40,677 nt of DNA from Clostridiales bacterium (GCA_004558115.1 SFDT01000014.1:1-40677); one strand, 5' to 3'. Counted from the stretch's first letter, positions 16,784-25,354 are shown. The notes: a model not told the origin generated them from the letters alone. Program-made: numbers and translations.

Positions 16784-19714
16784 TTACGCCTCCTTTGCGC
16801 GCTTTTCGTCCTGCTCGTCCAGGGCGGCGAACAGGCTCCGCAGGCGGATGCGCACCGCGCCCAGGTTGGTGATCTCGTCGATCTTCAGCTGGGTGTACAG
16901 CTTTCCGCCCGCCTGCAAAATCTCCCGGGTCTCATCGGAGGTGATGGCGTCCACGCCGCAGCCGAAGCTCACCAGCTGCACCAGGTCCATGTCATGGTGC
17001 TCGCAGCAGTACTTGGCCGCCGCGTACAGCCGGGCATGGTAGGTCCACTGGTTCAGCACCGTGGTGGGGAATTTCTCCACCCGGTTGGAGATAGAGTCCT
17101 CCGTGATCACCGCCGCACCGGAGCGGGTGATGAGGGTGTCGATGCCGTGGTTCACCTCCGGGTCCACGTGATAGGGGCGGCCCGCCAGCACGATGATGCG
17201 GCGGCCCTCCGCCCGGGCCTGGTCCATGATGCGCTCCCCCTCCCTGCGGATGAGGGACATGTGGTTGGCGTACTCGGCGTAGGCGGCGTCCGCCGCTTCC
17301 TGGGCCCCTTTTTTGGAGATGTCCGGGAAGTAACTCCGCAGGATGGTGAAGATCTTCTTCGTAAAGTCCTTGGGGCGGTGGAGGCCCACGTAGTCATAGA
17401 TGAACTTGGTCTCCTTTACCTCGGGGCAGTTGCCGGCGATGACCTCCGGGTAATAGGCCACCACGGGGCAGTTGTAATGGTTGTCCCCCAGGCCCTCGTC
17501 CAGGTTATAGGTCATGCAGGGATAGAAGATGGCGTCCAGCCCCAGCTTACTGAGGAACTGGATGTGGCCGTGGGCCAGCTTGGCCGGGAAACAGGCGGTG
17601 TCGCTGGGGATGGTGCCCTGGCCCTTCAGATACAGGTCCCGGCTGGAGAGGGGGCTGTGGTACACGGCAAAGCCCAGCTTCGTGAAGAAGGTGTGCCAGA
17701 AGGGCAGCAGCTCCCACATATTCAGGCACAGGGGGATGCCGATCTTGCCCCGCTTGCCGGGGACAGGCTTGTAGCCCAGAATGAGCTTGCGCTTATAGGC
17801 GTACAGGTTCCGCTCTCCGGTGTCCGCCTTGCCGGTGACAGGCCGGTCGCAGCGGTTGCCGCTGATAAACGTGCCGCCGTCGGCGAAGGTGTTAATGGTC
17901 AGCTGGCAGTTGTTGCCGCAGCGGCCGCAGACCTCGCTGCGGGTCTCCTGGCGGAAGGAAGCCAGCTCCTCCCGGCTCAAAAGGGCGCTGGTCTGGCGGT
18001 TGGAGGCCTTGCCCCTGCCGTACAGCGCCGCGCCGAAAGCACCCATCAGGCCCGCGATGTCAGGGCGGATGACCTCCACGCCCATCTCTTTTTCAAAGGC
18101 CCGGAGGACCGCCTCGTTATAGAACGTGCCGCCCTGGACCACGATGTTGCGGCCCAGCTCCTCGGGAGAGGAGGCACGGATGACCTTGTAAATGGCGTTT
18201 TTCACCACGGAGATGGAAAGGCCGGCGGAGATGTTCTCAATGGTGGCGCCGTCCTTCTGGGCCTGCTTCACACTGGAGTTCATGAACACCGTGCAGCGGC
18301 TGCCCAGGTCCACAGGCCGGTCCGCAAACAGGCCCAGCTTGGCGAATTCCCGCACATCGTAGCCCAGGGCCTGGGCAAAGGTCTGGAGGAAGCTGCCGCA
18401 GCCGGAGGAGCAGGCCTCGTTGAGGAAGATATTGCTGATGGCGCCGTCCTCGATCTTGAAGCACTTCATGTCCTGGCCGCCAATGTCGATGATGAAATCC
18501 ACATTGGGCAGGAAATGGCGGGCGGCGGTGAAATGGGCCACGGTCTCCACCACGCCGTAATCGGCGTGGAAAGCGGCCTTGGCCAGGTCCTCGCCATAGC
18601 CGGTGGTGGTGACGGAGGCCACGTGGAGAGCCGGATGCTCCTCATACAGCTTTTGCAGCACCTGCCGGATGAGGGGAACAGGATTGCCCAGGTTGGGCCG
18701 GTAATCCGTAAACAGGATGCGGGCCTCCTGGTCGATGACCACCAGCTTTACGGTGGTGGAGCCGGAGTCGATGCCGATGTGCACCGGGGCCGCGTAATCG
18801 GGGCCGAAGGGCACCCGGGGCACCGCGGCCTTGGCGTGGCGGGCGCGGAAGGCCTCGTATTCCGCCTGATCGGCAAACAGAGGCGGCTGGGAGCGGTACG
18901 TCTCCGACGCGCCGTGAAGCTGGAGTTGGTCCGCCACCTCCCGCAGGTCAAATTCCTGGTCGGAGTAAAAGGCGGCGCCCAGAGCCACGAACAACAGGCT
19001 GTTCTCCGGGCAGGTGCCCTTCACGCCCAGGGTTTTGTCAAAGCTGGTACGCAGGCAGCGGGAGAATGTCAGCGGTCCGCCCAGATACAGGACGTTCCCC
19101 TTGATGGGCCGCCCCTGGGCCAGGCCCGCGATGGTCTGGTTCACCACGGCCTGGTAAATGCTGGCGGAGATATCCTCCGCCTTGGCTCCCTGGTTGATGA
19201 GGGGCTGCACGTCGCTCTTGGCAAACACACCGCAGCGGGAGGCAATGGTATACGTCTTTTCCGCCCGCTGGGCGGCGGCGTCCATCTCATCGGCGGTCAT
19301 TTTCAAAAGAGTGGCCATCTGGTCGATGAACGCGCCGGTGCCGCCGGCGCAGGAGCCGTTCATCCGCACCTCCGTGCCGCCGGTGAGGAACAGGATTTTG
19401 GCGTCCTCTCCGCCCAGCTCGATGATGACATCGGACCCGGGCACCAGACGGTTGGCCGCCACCCGGGTGGCGAACACCTCCTGGACGAAGGGGACCTGCA
19501 CGCTCTCCGCCATGCCCATGCCGGCGGAGCCGGAGATGGCGAACTGCGCCCGGCCGCCGGGCACATACTTCTCCGCCATGCGGCGCAGCAGCTCCTCAGA
19601 TTTTTCCAGAATATGGCTGAAGTGCCGTTCATATGTACTGTAAATGATTTGATCCGCGTCATCCAGCACCACGCATTTAATGGTGGTGGACCCCACGTCA
19701 AGTCCTACTTTCAA
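16784..19714 (-). CDS. Acyl-CoA dehydratase activase, double BadF/BadG/BcrA/BcrD ATPase with DUF2229
   Basis: A large ASKHA-fold ATPase of the kind that energises an electron for radical dehydratases. The two ATPase halves begin with DVGSTTIKCVVLDD and, near residue 315, GIDSGSTTVKLVVIDQ. The glycine-rich cluster sites are CAGGTGAFIDQ and CSSGCGSFLQTFAQALGY. A C-terminal DUF2229 part carries CGRCGNNCQLTI. I chose the TTG start at 19712-19714 because AAGGAGG lies 7 bases upstream and the family N-terminus KVGLDVGSTT follows; the product is 976 residues. A longer open frame to 19780 has no site. The downstream partner gene follows after 3 bases. The substrate is unknown. Confidence 0.9.
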   Translation of the reverse strand: MKVGLDVGSTTIKCVVLDDADQIIYSTYERHFSHILEKSEELLRRMAEKYVPGGRAQFAISGSAGMGMAESVQVPFVQEVFATRVAANRLVPGSDVIIELGGEDAKILFLTGGTEVRMNGSCAGGTGAFIDQMATLLKMTADEMDAAAQRAEKTYTIASRCGVFAKSDVQPLINQGAKAEDISASIYQAVVNQTIAGLAQGRPIKGNVLYLGGPLTFSRCLRTSFDKTLGVKGTCPENSLLFVALGAAFYSDQEFDLREVADQLQLHGASETYRSQPPLFADQAEYEAFRARHAKAAVPRVPFGPDYAAPVHIGIDSGSTTVKLVVIDQEARILFTDYRPNLGNPVPLIRQVLQKLYEEHPALHVASVTTTGYGEDLAKAAFHADYGVVETVAHFTAARHFLPNVDFIIDIGGQDMKCFKIEDGAISNIFLNEACSSGCGSFLQTFAQALGYDVREFAKLGLFADRPVDLGSRCTVFMNSSVKQAQKDGATIENISAGLSISVVKNAIYKVIRASSPEELGRNIVVQGGTFYNEAVLRAFEKEMGVEVIRPDIAGLMGAFGAALYGRGKASNRQTSALLSREELASFRQETRSEVCGRCGNNCQLTINTFADGGTFISGNRCDRPVTGKADTGERNLYAYKRKLILGYKPVPGKRGKIGIPLCLNMWELLPFWHTFFTKLGFAVYHSPLSSRDLYLKGQGTIPSDTACFPAKLAHGHIQFLSKLGLDAIFYPCMTYNLDEGLGDNHYNCPVVAYYPEVIAGNCPEVKETKFIYDYVGLHRPKDFTKKIFTILRSYFPDISKKGAQEAADAAYAEYANHMSLIRREGERIMDQARAEGRRIIVLAGRPYHVDPEVNHGIDTLITRSGAAVITEDSISNRVEKFPTTVLNQWTYHARLYAAAKYCCEHHDMDLVQLVSFGCGVDAITSDETREILQAGGKLYTQLKIDEITNLGAVRIRLRSLFAALDEQDEKRAKEA

Positions 19715-19770
19715 TGGAATGCCTCCTTCAGGAAATCGGTTACATAGCCTGTTTGGCCTGTACCCAATAC

Positions 19771-19791
19771 GATACCACATTAGTTGGTATC
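19771..19791. promoter_or_regulatory. Operator-like inverted repeat over the activase -10
   Basis: GATACCA (19771-19777) and TGGTATC (19785-19791) form a perfect 7-bp inverted repeat with a 7-base spacer. It overlaps the end of the candidate -10 (19789-19794) and extends downstream of it, the usual place for a repressor site. No regulator gene is adjacent, so the binding protein is unknown. Confidence 0.45.
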
Positions 19792-19817
19792 TTACTCTTT
19801 TTCGACCAAATGTGCAA
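19789..19817 (-). promoter_or_regulatory. Candidate promoter for the activase operon
   Basis: Minus strand TTGCAC (19812-19817), exactly 17 bases, then TAAGAT (19789-19794). The match is only moderate in both boxes, but the spacing is ideal and the site is the only plausible one in the 249-base divergent gap. The leader to the TTG start is about 65 bases. Confidence 0.5.
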
Positions 19818-19922
19818 TCGGAAATCCCACCGAAGCCTGTAAAGAATTTGTTAAGAATCTTGATGCTATCCGCCGAGAAACGGCTCCGCCAGCTGGTGCT
19901 TTCCTTTTTTACGAGTTTATGT

Positions 19923-19928
19923 TATACT
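19923..19928 (+). promoter_or_regulatory. Candidate -10 for queH
   Basis: TATACT at 19923-19928 lies about 35 bases before the queH ATG. The -35 region (around 19900-19905, TTTCCT) is poor and no TGN extension is seen, so this is a weak call. The rest of the 19715-19963 gap holds only this and the divergent activase signals. Confidence 0.45.
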
Positions 19929-19963
19929 TGTCCCACTTTAGAATGAAAACGAGGTAGGCTTCC

Positions 19964-20527
19964 ATGGATACCGTTCTGCTCCACTGCTGCTGCGCTCCCT
20001 GCTCCCTCTCCTGCATCGACCCTCTCCGCTCCGAGGGCATTGAGCCGGTGGCCTTTTGGTACAATCCCAACATTCACCCCTGGAAGGAATACCAGGCCCG
20101 GCGGGACTGCCTATTGGAATACGCCCCCACCATCGGTATGGAGGTACGAGTCCGGGAGGATTACGGCCTGCGGCAGTTTGTGGAGCATGTGGCAGATGAC
20201 ATCGACCACCGCTGTGCCTATTGCTACGAACACCGTATCGAAGGCACGGCCCGCTATGCCGCCGAGCACGGCTTTTCCCAGTTTACCACCACATTGCTGG
20301 CCAGTCTTTATCAAGACCACGAGGGGATCGTCCGGGCGGCGGAGAAATACGCCAAGCAGTACGGCGTGGAATTCCTATATCGGGATTTCCGCCCCAATTT
20401 CCGGGCGGGAAACCAGCGGGCCCGGGAACTGGGTTTTTATATGCAGAAGTACTGCGGCTGCGTGTTCTCCGAGGCGGACCGCTACCAAAAGCAGATCGAC
20501 CGGGACAAGGCGAGATTTGCGGAATAA
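19964..20527 (+). CDS. queH: Epoxyqueuosine reductase QueH
   Basis: Performs the last step of queuosine tRNA modification, reducing epoxyqueuosine, using an iron-sulfur cluster and without cobalamin. The 187 residues carry the DUF208 signatures: LLHCCCAPC at residues 6-13, RCAYCYEHR in the middle, and YMQKYCGCVFSE near the end. These cysteines include the cluster and metal ligands known for the family. It replaces the cobalamin-dependent QueG used by other bacteria. A GAGGTAGG site precedes the ATG. It stands alone between the divergent activase promoter and a terminator. No other que gene is in the window. Confidence 0.94.
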   Translation: MDTVLLHCCCAPCSLSCIDPLRSEGIEPVAFWYNPNIHPWKEYQARRDCLLEYAPTIGMEVRVREDYGLRQFVEHVADDIDHRCAYCYEHRIEGTARYAAEHGFSQFTTTLLASLYQDHEGIVRAAEKYAKQYGVEFLYRDFRPNFRAGNQRARELGFYMQKYCGCVFSEADRYQKQIDRDKARFAE

Positions 20528-20536
20528 AGGAAAAGA

Positions 20537-20562
20537 AAAACGCCTGCTTGCGCAGGCGTTTT
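20537..20562. terminator. Bidirectional terminator between queH and the UPF0210 gene
   Basis: CGCCTGC (20541-20547), loop TTGC and GCAGGCG (20552-20558), bracketed by AAAA and TTTT. It can end queH on the plus strand and the UPF0210 transcript on the minus strand, whose stop is only a few bases away. Confidence 0.9.
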
Positions 20563-20566
20563 CCAT

Positions 20567-21925
20567 TCAGTTTTTCAGACTGTGAAGCGGTGCCGGAATG
20601 CGGCCGCCCCGGGCAATGAAGGCCGCGCTGGACTCCGGATGCACCGGCATAACGGGGGCACTGCCGAACAGGCCGCCGATCTCCACAGTATCGCCCACGG
20701 TCTTGCCGGGAGCGGGGATCAGCCGGACGGCGGTGGTCTTACAGTTGACCATGCCGATGGCCGCCTCGTCGGCGATGATGGCCGCCAGAGTCTCGGCGGA
20801 GGTGTCACCGGGGACTGCGATCATGTCCAGGCCCACGGAGCACACGCAGGTCATGGCCTCCAGCTTGTCCAGGCACAGCACACCGCTGCGGGCGGCGGCG
20901 ATCATGCCCTCGTCCTCACTGACAGGGATGAACGCACCGGACAAGCCGCCCACGGAGGAGGACGCCATGACGCCGCCCTTCTTCACGGCGTCGTTCAGCA
21001 TGGCCAGAGCCGCCGTGGTACCGTGGGTGCCGCAGACCTCCAGACCCATTTCCTCCAAAATGCGGGCCACGCTGTCGCCCACGGCGGGGGTGGGAGCCAG
21101 GCTCAGGTCCACGATGCCGAAGGGCGTATCTAACCGGCTGCTGGCCTCCCGGGCCACCAGCTGGCCCATGCGGGTGATGCGGAAGGCGGTCTTTTTGATG
21201 GTCTCCGCCACCACATCGAAGGGCTGGCCTTTCACCGCCTGGAGGGCATGATGCACCACACCGGGGCCGGAAACGCCCACGTTGATGACCTTCTCCGCCT
21301 CGCCTACGCCGTGAAAGGCGCCGGCCATGAAGGGATTGTCCTCCACGGCGTTGCAGAACACCACCAGCTTGGAGCAGCCCAAGCCGTCCTGATCCGCCGT
21401 GGCCTGGGCGATCTCCTTAATGATGCGGCCCATGAGGGCCACAGCGTCCATATTGATGCCCGCCTTCGTGGAGCCCACGTTGACGGAGGAACAGACGTAG
21501 TTCGTGGTGGCCAGAGCCTCGGGAATGGAGCGGATGAGCTTTTCGTCCGCCAGGGTCATGCCCTTTTGGACCAGGGCGGAGTAGCCGCCGATAAAGTTGA
21601 CGCCGCAGGCGGCGGCAGCCTTGTCCATGGCCAGGGCAAAGGGCACATAGTCCTCCGTCTCGCTGGCGCCGGCCACCAGAGCCATGGGCGTGACGGAAAT
21701 ACGCTTGTTGACGATGGGGATGCCGAACTCCCGCTCGATATCCTCGCCGGTCTTCACCAGGTTTTCCGCGTAGCGGGTGATCTTGTCGTAGATCTTCTGG
21801 CAGGCCCGCTTGGGGTCCGGATCGCAGCAGCTGAGCAGGGAGATGCCCATGGTGATGGTGCGGATATCCAGGTGCTGCTGGTCGATCATTTCAATGGTGG
21901 AGAGGATCTCCTTTTGATTGAGCAT
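20567..21925 (-). CDS. UPF0210 / PFL family protein (DUF711)
   Basis: A 452-residue conserved soluble protein of unknown biochemical role. It matches the UPF0210 family by length and by segments such as MGISLLSCCDPDPKRAC, FIGGYSALVQKGMT and VGVSGPGVVHHAL. The glycine-rich pieces suggest a glycyl-radical-like barrel fold, from which the PFL name derives, but the glycyl radical motif itself is not evident and I would not call it an enzyme of that class. A GGGAGGAGA site precedes the ATG. It starts 15 bases after the UPF0237 ACT gene, an arrangement conserved across Firmicutes and other phyla. Confidence 0.92.
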   Translation of the reverse strand: MLNQKEILSTIEMIDQQHLDIRTITMGISLLSCCDPDPKRACQKIYDKITRYAENLVKTGEDIEREFGIPIVNKRISVTPMALVAGASETEDYVPFALAMDKAAAACGVNFIGGYSALVQKGMTLADEKLIRSIPEALATTNYVCSSVNVGSTKAGINMDAVALMGRIIKEIAQATADQDGLGCSKLVVFCNAVEDNPFMAGAFHGVGEAEKVINVGVSGPGVVHHALQAVKGQPFDVVAETIKKTAFRITRMGQLVAREASSRLDTPFGIVDLSLAPTPAVGDSVARILEEMGLEVCGTHGTTAALAMLNDAVKKGGVMASSSVGGLSGAFIPVSEDEGMIAAARSGVLCLDKLEAMTCVCSVGLDMIAVPGDTSAETLAAIIADEAAIGMVNCKTTAVRLIPAPGKTVGDTVEIGGLFGSAPVMPVHPESSAAFIARGGRIPAPLHSLKN

Positions 21926-21940
21926 GGTCTCTCCTCCCCT

Positions 21941-22210
21941 TTAAATGCGGTGCATGGCGTCGAAGATCTCCTCCCGCTGGATGCGGATGGACAAATCCAT
22001 CTTCCCGCCCAGCTCCGCCAGAGCGGTGCCAAGCTCCCCGATGGTGGCGGTGGACTTGCTGACATCCACGGCCATGACCATGGTGAAAGCGCCCTGGAGA
22101 ATGGTCTGGGAGATGTCCAGGATGTTGACGTTGTAGCCGGACAGCAGGATGCAGATGGCAGCGATGATGCCCACCTTGTCCTGGCCCACGACGGTGACGA
22201 TGGCGTTCAT
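21941..22210 (-). CDS. UPF0237 ACT-domain protein
   Basis: An 89-residue protein made of one ACT domain with a C-terminal extension. It begins MNAIVTVVGQDKVGIIAAICI, the typical ACT ligand-site loop (VGxDKxGI), followed by NVNILDISQTI. ACT domains bind small ligands, often amino acids, and the family relates to GcvR-like regulators; the ligand here is unknown. The AAGGAGGAAC site is strong. It is constantly paired with UPF0210 in genomes, so the two probably act together, perhaps as ligand sensor and effector. Confidence 0.92.
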   Translation of the reverse strand: MNAIVTVVGQDKVGIIAAICILLSGYNVNILDISQTILQGAFTMVMAVDVSKSTATIGELGTALAELGGKMDLSIRIQREEIFDAMHRI

Positions 22211-22228
22211 AATGTTCCTCCTTGATGT

Positions 22229-22251
22229 GCCGCGAGGGAGCGGCTTTTTTC
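22229..22251 (+). other. Terminator-like hairpin antisense to the UPF0237 leader
   Basis: GCCGC (22229-22233) pairs with GCGGC (22240-22244), followed by TTTTTT on the plus strand. No plus-strand gene reads into it. On the minus strand it lies in the UPF0237 leader with the A run first, so it would be a leader hairpin, not a stop, for that gene. Its role is unclear. Confidence 0.35.
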
Positions 22252-22263
22252 AGAAATCGGTTT

Positions 22264-22292
22264 ATCTTACCACAAACCCCGCTTTCAGTAAA
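22264..22292 (-). promoter_or_regulatory. Promoter of the UPF0237-UPF0210 pair
   Basis: Minus strand TTTACT (22287-22292), 17 bases, then TGG-TAAGAT with the -10 at 22264-22269. The TGN makes it an extended -10. The -35 abuts the terminator stem of the aspartate kinase transcript. Confidence 0.65.
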
Positions 22293-22316
22293 GGGCGCAC
22301 TCCAAAGAGTGCGCCC
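22293..22316 (-). terminator. Terminator after aspartate kinase
   Basis: A perfect 10-bp stem, GGGCGCACTC (22293-22302) with GAGTGCGCCC (22307-22316), loop CAAA. On the minus strand the stem is followed by TTTACTG, a short T run. Some read-through into the pair downstream is possible. Confidence 0.7.
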
Positions 22317-22352
22317 CATTGCGCTGTTTTGCCGCGGCTGATCGTGCGCCCC

Positions 22353-23564
22353 TTACAGCTCGTCAAAGAACTTGGCGTGGATAGCCTTCACGGCCTTGTT
22401 CACGTCCTCCTCGTTCAAAAGGACGGAAACGCGGATCTCAGAAGTGTTGATCATCTGGATGTTGATGCCCGCCTCATACAGCGCTTCGAACATCTTGGCG
22501 GCCACGCCGCAGTTGCTCATCAGGCCGGCGCCCACGATGGACACCTTGCCGATGGCCTCGTCCGACTCGATGTGGTCGAACTTCAGGACCTCCTTATGGT
22601 CATTGAGGACGGTCTCCGCCTCCTCCAGGTCCTTTTTATGGACGGTAAAGGTAATATCCTTGGTATCCTCCCGGCCGATGGACTGCAAAATCACGTCCAC
22701 ATTGATGTTGTGCTTGCTCAGCAGGTCAAAGACCTGGAACGCAACGCCGGGGTTATGCTGCAAGCCGACCAGAGCGATGCGGGCGATACTGACGTCCTTT
22801 GCCACGCCGGCGATATTGGTTTTTTCCACTTTGGTGACCTCCTTAACTTTCGTGCCGGGCTTCCGCTCCAGACTGGACACGACTTCCAAATTCACTCTGA
22901 ACTTCTTTGCCAGCTCCACGCTGCGGTTGTGGAGCACCTGGGCGCCCTGGGATGCCAGCTCCAGCATCTCGTCGTAGGTGATCTCATCCAGCTTGCGGGC
23001 ATTGGGCACGATGCGGGGATCGGTGGTATACACGCCGTCCACATCCGTGTAGATCTGGCACACCTTTGCCCGGAAAGCCGCCGCCAGCGCCACGGCGCTG
23101 GTATCGGAGCCGCCGCGGCCCAAAGTGGTCACATCCCCCACCCGGTCCACGCCCTGGAATCCGGTGACAATGACGATGCGGTGCTGGTCCAGCTCCGCCT
23201 GGATGCGCTCGGAATCGATCCGCTTGATGCGGGCGTCGGAATGGACGCCGGTGGACTGGATGCCCACCTGCCATGCCGTCAGGGACACGCAGGGAAGGCC
23301 CATGGCCTCCAGCGCCATGGCGCAAAGAGCCACGGAGACCTGCTCACCGGTGGACAGCAGCATATCCATCTCCCGCTTGGAGGCATGGGGATTGATCTCC
23401 TGCGCCTTGGCGATGAGGTCATCCGTGGTGTCACCCTGGGCGGAGAGGACAACGATCAGGTCGTTGCCCTCCAAATACTTCTCCGCGATGATACCGGCGA
23501 CATTCCGGATCCGCTGGGCATCCTTCACGGAACTGCCGCCGAATTTTTGTACGATCAAACTCAT
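22353..23564 (-). CDS. lysC: Aspartate kinase (class with two C-terminal ACT domains)
   Basis: Phosphorylates L-aspartate, the first step to lysine, methionine and threonine. The 403 residues open with KFGGSSV (Lys7), the nucleotide/aspartate site, and include STGEQVS and GFQGVDRVGDVTTLGRGGSDTSA. Two ACT domains follow at about 265-330 and 345-403, the place for amino-acid feedback. Which amino acid inhibits cannot be read here. AAGGAAAC is the ribosome binding site. It follows homoserine dehydrogenase by 67 bases, with a possible internal promoter between them. The two are separate proteins, not the fused ThrA form. Confidence 0.96.
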   Translation of the reverse strand: MSLIVQKFGGSSVKDAQRIRNVAGIIAEKYLEGNDLIVVLSAQGDTTDDLIAKAQEINPHASKREMDMLLSTGEQVSVALCAMALEAMGLPCVSLTAWQVGIQSTGVHSDARIKRIDSERIQAELDQHRIVIVTGFQGVDRVGDVTTLGRGGSDTSAVALAAAFRAKVCQIYTDVDGVYTTDPRIVPNARKLDEITYDEMLELASQGAQVLHNRSVELAKKFRVNLEVVSSLERKPGTKVKEVTKVEKTNIAGVAKDVSIARIALVGLQHNPGVAFQVFDLLSKHNINVDVILQSIGREDTKDITFTVHKKDLEEAETVLNDHKEVLKFDHIESDEAIGKVSIVGAGLMSNCGVAAKMFEALYEAGINIQMINTSEIRVSVLLNEEDVNKAVKAIHAKFFDEL

Positions 23565-23599
23565 AGTGTTTCCTTCTTTGCCTTAGATTGCTTCTTGCC

Positions 23600-23617
23600 A
23601 GTATACGCCGGCCGGCG
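23600..23617 (-). promoter_or_regulatory. Possible internal promoter and palindrome before aspartate kinase
   Basis: In the hom-lysC gap the minus strand has TATACT (23600-23605) preceded directly by a perfect 12-base palindrome CGCCGGCCGGCG (23606-23617). The -35 at proper spacing (GTACAA or TACAAA) is weak. It could be a regulated internal promoter, or simply a stem in the mRNA. Confidence 0.35.
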
Positions 23618-23631
23618 CCAGTTTGTACCGC

Positions 23632-24822
23632 TTACGGCAAAACACGCATACAAGCCAGTATTTTCAGGTTCTTGGCCTGCTGCTGGACCTCCAGTCCGCT
23701 GATGCGGTCCGTCAAAAAGGCCGTCTCACCATCCTCGGACAGCACTTCCACCTGGCCGAAGCTCATGGCCGCGTCGGCCAGGCTGCCTTCAATGCGGAAG
23801 TAATAGCGGGTATGGAGCTCCGCCGGGTCCTCAAAGCCGTCGGTGTCCGGCGACCAGCCGATCTCCTCCCGGCGGGGGCTGGCCTGGAGAGCCTCCATCA
23901 CGTCTGCCACGCAGGCGGAGGCGGTGGGCATCTCGCCGGCGCCCTTGCCGTAGAACATAACGTCGCCGGTGGCGTTGCCCCGGATGACCACGGCGTTGAA
24001 TACATCCTCCACGCCGGCAATGGGATTGTCCTCGGGAATGAGGTGGGGCGCCACATACGCCGTCCGGCCGCCGGGCAGGCGCACTGCCCGTCCCAGCAGC
24101 TTGATGCGGTAGCCGGCCCGCTCCGCCAGCTTCACATCCCGCAGGGACAATTTGGAGATGCCCTCCATGGGCACCTTGTCCGGGTCCACCTGATGGCCAA
24201 AGGCCAGGTCCGCCAGAATGCAGATCTTGCGTCCGGCGTCGATGCCTTCAATATCGGCGGTGGGGTCCGCTTCCGCGTAGCCCTTGGCCTGGGCCTCCCG
24301 CAGAGCATCGGCAAAAAACGCCCCCGTACGGACCATGCGGGTGAGGATATAGTTGGTGGTGCCGTTGAGGATGCCGTACACTTCATCGATGCGGTTGGCC
24401 GCCATGCACTGGGTCAGGGGATGCAGAACGGGAATACCGCCGCCCACACTGGCCTCAAACAGGTAATTGACGTTTTTCTTTTTGGCCAGAGCCAGCAGCT
24501 CACAGCCCTTTTCCGCCACCAGCTGCTTATTGGCGGTGACCACATGCTTGCCCGCCATCAGTGCCCGCTTTGTATACTCATAGGCCGCGCCGACACCGCC
24601 GATGGTCTCCACCACCACGCGGATGCTGTCATCCTCTTCGATCTTTTTGAAATCATCCGTCATCAGCTGACGGTAGGGACCGTCCTTGAAATGCCGGACC
24701 AGGATGGTTTTTACCTGAAGGGGTTCACCCAGCTTCCGCTCGATCTGCCGGGAATTTTCCGCCACTACACGGGCGACGCCGGTACCAACGGTGCCAAGGC
24801 CCATGATCGCGATCTGAATCAT
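23632..24822 (-). CDS. hom: Homoserine dehydrogenase
   Basis: Reduces aspartate semialdehyde to homoserine with NAD(P)H, the branch to threonine and methionine. The 396 residues carry the Rossmann motif GLGTVGTGV, the ATANK-type block HVVTANKQLVAEKG, the catalytic region GILNGTTNYI and the signature GYAEADPTADIEGIDAGRK (Lys donor). The last 70 or so residues have an ACT-like pattern, as in long-form bacterial enzymes. The GGAGGG site is strong. It lies 21 bases downstream of the ACT regulator gene, an arrangement often seen in Firmicutes. Confidence 0.95.
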   Translation of the reverse strand: MIQIAIMGLGTVGTGVARVVAENSRQIERKLGEPLQVKTILVRHFKDGPYRQLMTDDFKKIEEDDSIRVVVETIGGVGAAYEYTKRALMAGKHVVTANKQLVAEKGCELLALAKKKNVNYLFEASVGGGIPVLHPLTQCMAANRIDEVYGILNGTTNYILTRMVRTGAFFADALREAQAKGYAEADPTADIEGIDAGRKICILADLAFGHQVDPDKVPMEGISKLSLRDVKLAERAGYRIKLLGRAVRLPGGRTAYVAPHLIPEDNPIAGVEDVFNAVVIRGNATGDVMFYGKGAGEMPTASACVADVMEALQASPRREEIGWSPDTDGFEDPAELHTRYYFRIEGSLADAAMSFGQVEVLSEDGETAFLTDRISGLEVQQQAKNLKILACMRVLP

Positions 24823-24843
24823 TTGTACCCTCCTTTTTATCCG

Positions 24844-25284
24844 TCAGCCCGCCAGGATCTCAAACTTCACGACACCCTCCAGGCCTTCCACATCCACCAG
24901 CAGCTGCTCCAGGGACTCCTCCATCTCCGAGGTCTCCGCGGAAATGGTCACCGCCGCGCAGCCGTTAGTGGGGATGCTCTGGTTGATGGTGAGAATGTTG
25001 GCGCCGGAGGACGCGAACACCGCCAGCACCCGGGACAGGACGCCGGTGTTGTCTTTCAGCATGGCATAAAAGGTGATAATATGCTCGGACTTCATGTCAT
25101 TGAAGGGCTGCACGGAGTCCTTGTACTTATAGAACGCGCTGCGGCTGATGCCCGCCAGCTTGGTGGCGGCACCCACGGTGTCCACCTCTCCGGTCTGCAT
25201 CATCCGCTTGGCCTCCGCCACTTTGATAAAAATTTCCGGAAGGGCGTCCGCTGCCACGATATAATATTTGATCTCTCTTGCCAT
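24844..25284 (-). CDS. ACT-domain protein, UPF0735 (PheB-like), probable regulator
   Basis: A 146-residue protein with a short helix-turn-helix-like N-terminal half (VGAATKLAGISRSAFYKYKD, residues about 38-57) and a C-terminal ACT domain (about 70-145). This is the UPF0735 layout. PheB-like is the usual label, but a DNA-binding role here is inferred from the HTH-like segment, and the ACT ligand is not known. It is the first gene of the hom-lysC run, so it may respond to an aspartate-family amino acid. An AGGAGG site lies 9 bases before the ATG. Confidence 0.85.
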   Translation of the reverse strand: MAREIKYYIVAADALPEIFIKVAEAKRMMQTGEVDTVGAATKLAGISRSAFYKYKDSVQPFNDMKSEHIITFYAMLKDNTGVLSRVLAVFASSGANILTINQSIPTNGCAAVTISAETSEMEESLEQLLVDVEGLEGVVKFEILAG

Positions 25285-25325
25285 TTTGTCTGCCTCCTAC
25301 GGTCAATTGTCCTTCTACATGGTTC

Positions 25326-25354
25326 ATCTTAACAAAAATCAGTCGCACATGCAA
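25326..25354 (-). promoter_or_regulatory. Promoter of the ACT-hom-lysC operon
   Basis: Minus strand TTGCAT (25349-25354), exactly 17 bases, TGT-TAAGAT with the -10 at 25326-25331. It has a TGN-extended -10 and lies about 40 bases before the ATG. The upstream minus-strand region (25355-25438) holds A/T runs and no clear operator. Confidence 0.75.

Noticed and set aside
22229..22251. Plus-strand terminator before lysC
   Set aside because: No plus-strand gene reads into it, so I keep it only as a leader hairpin on the other strand.
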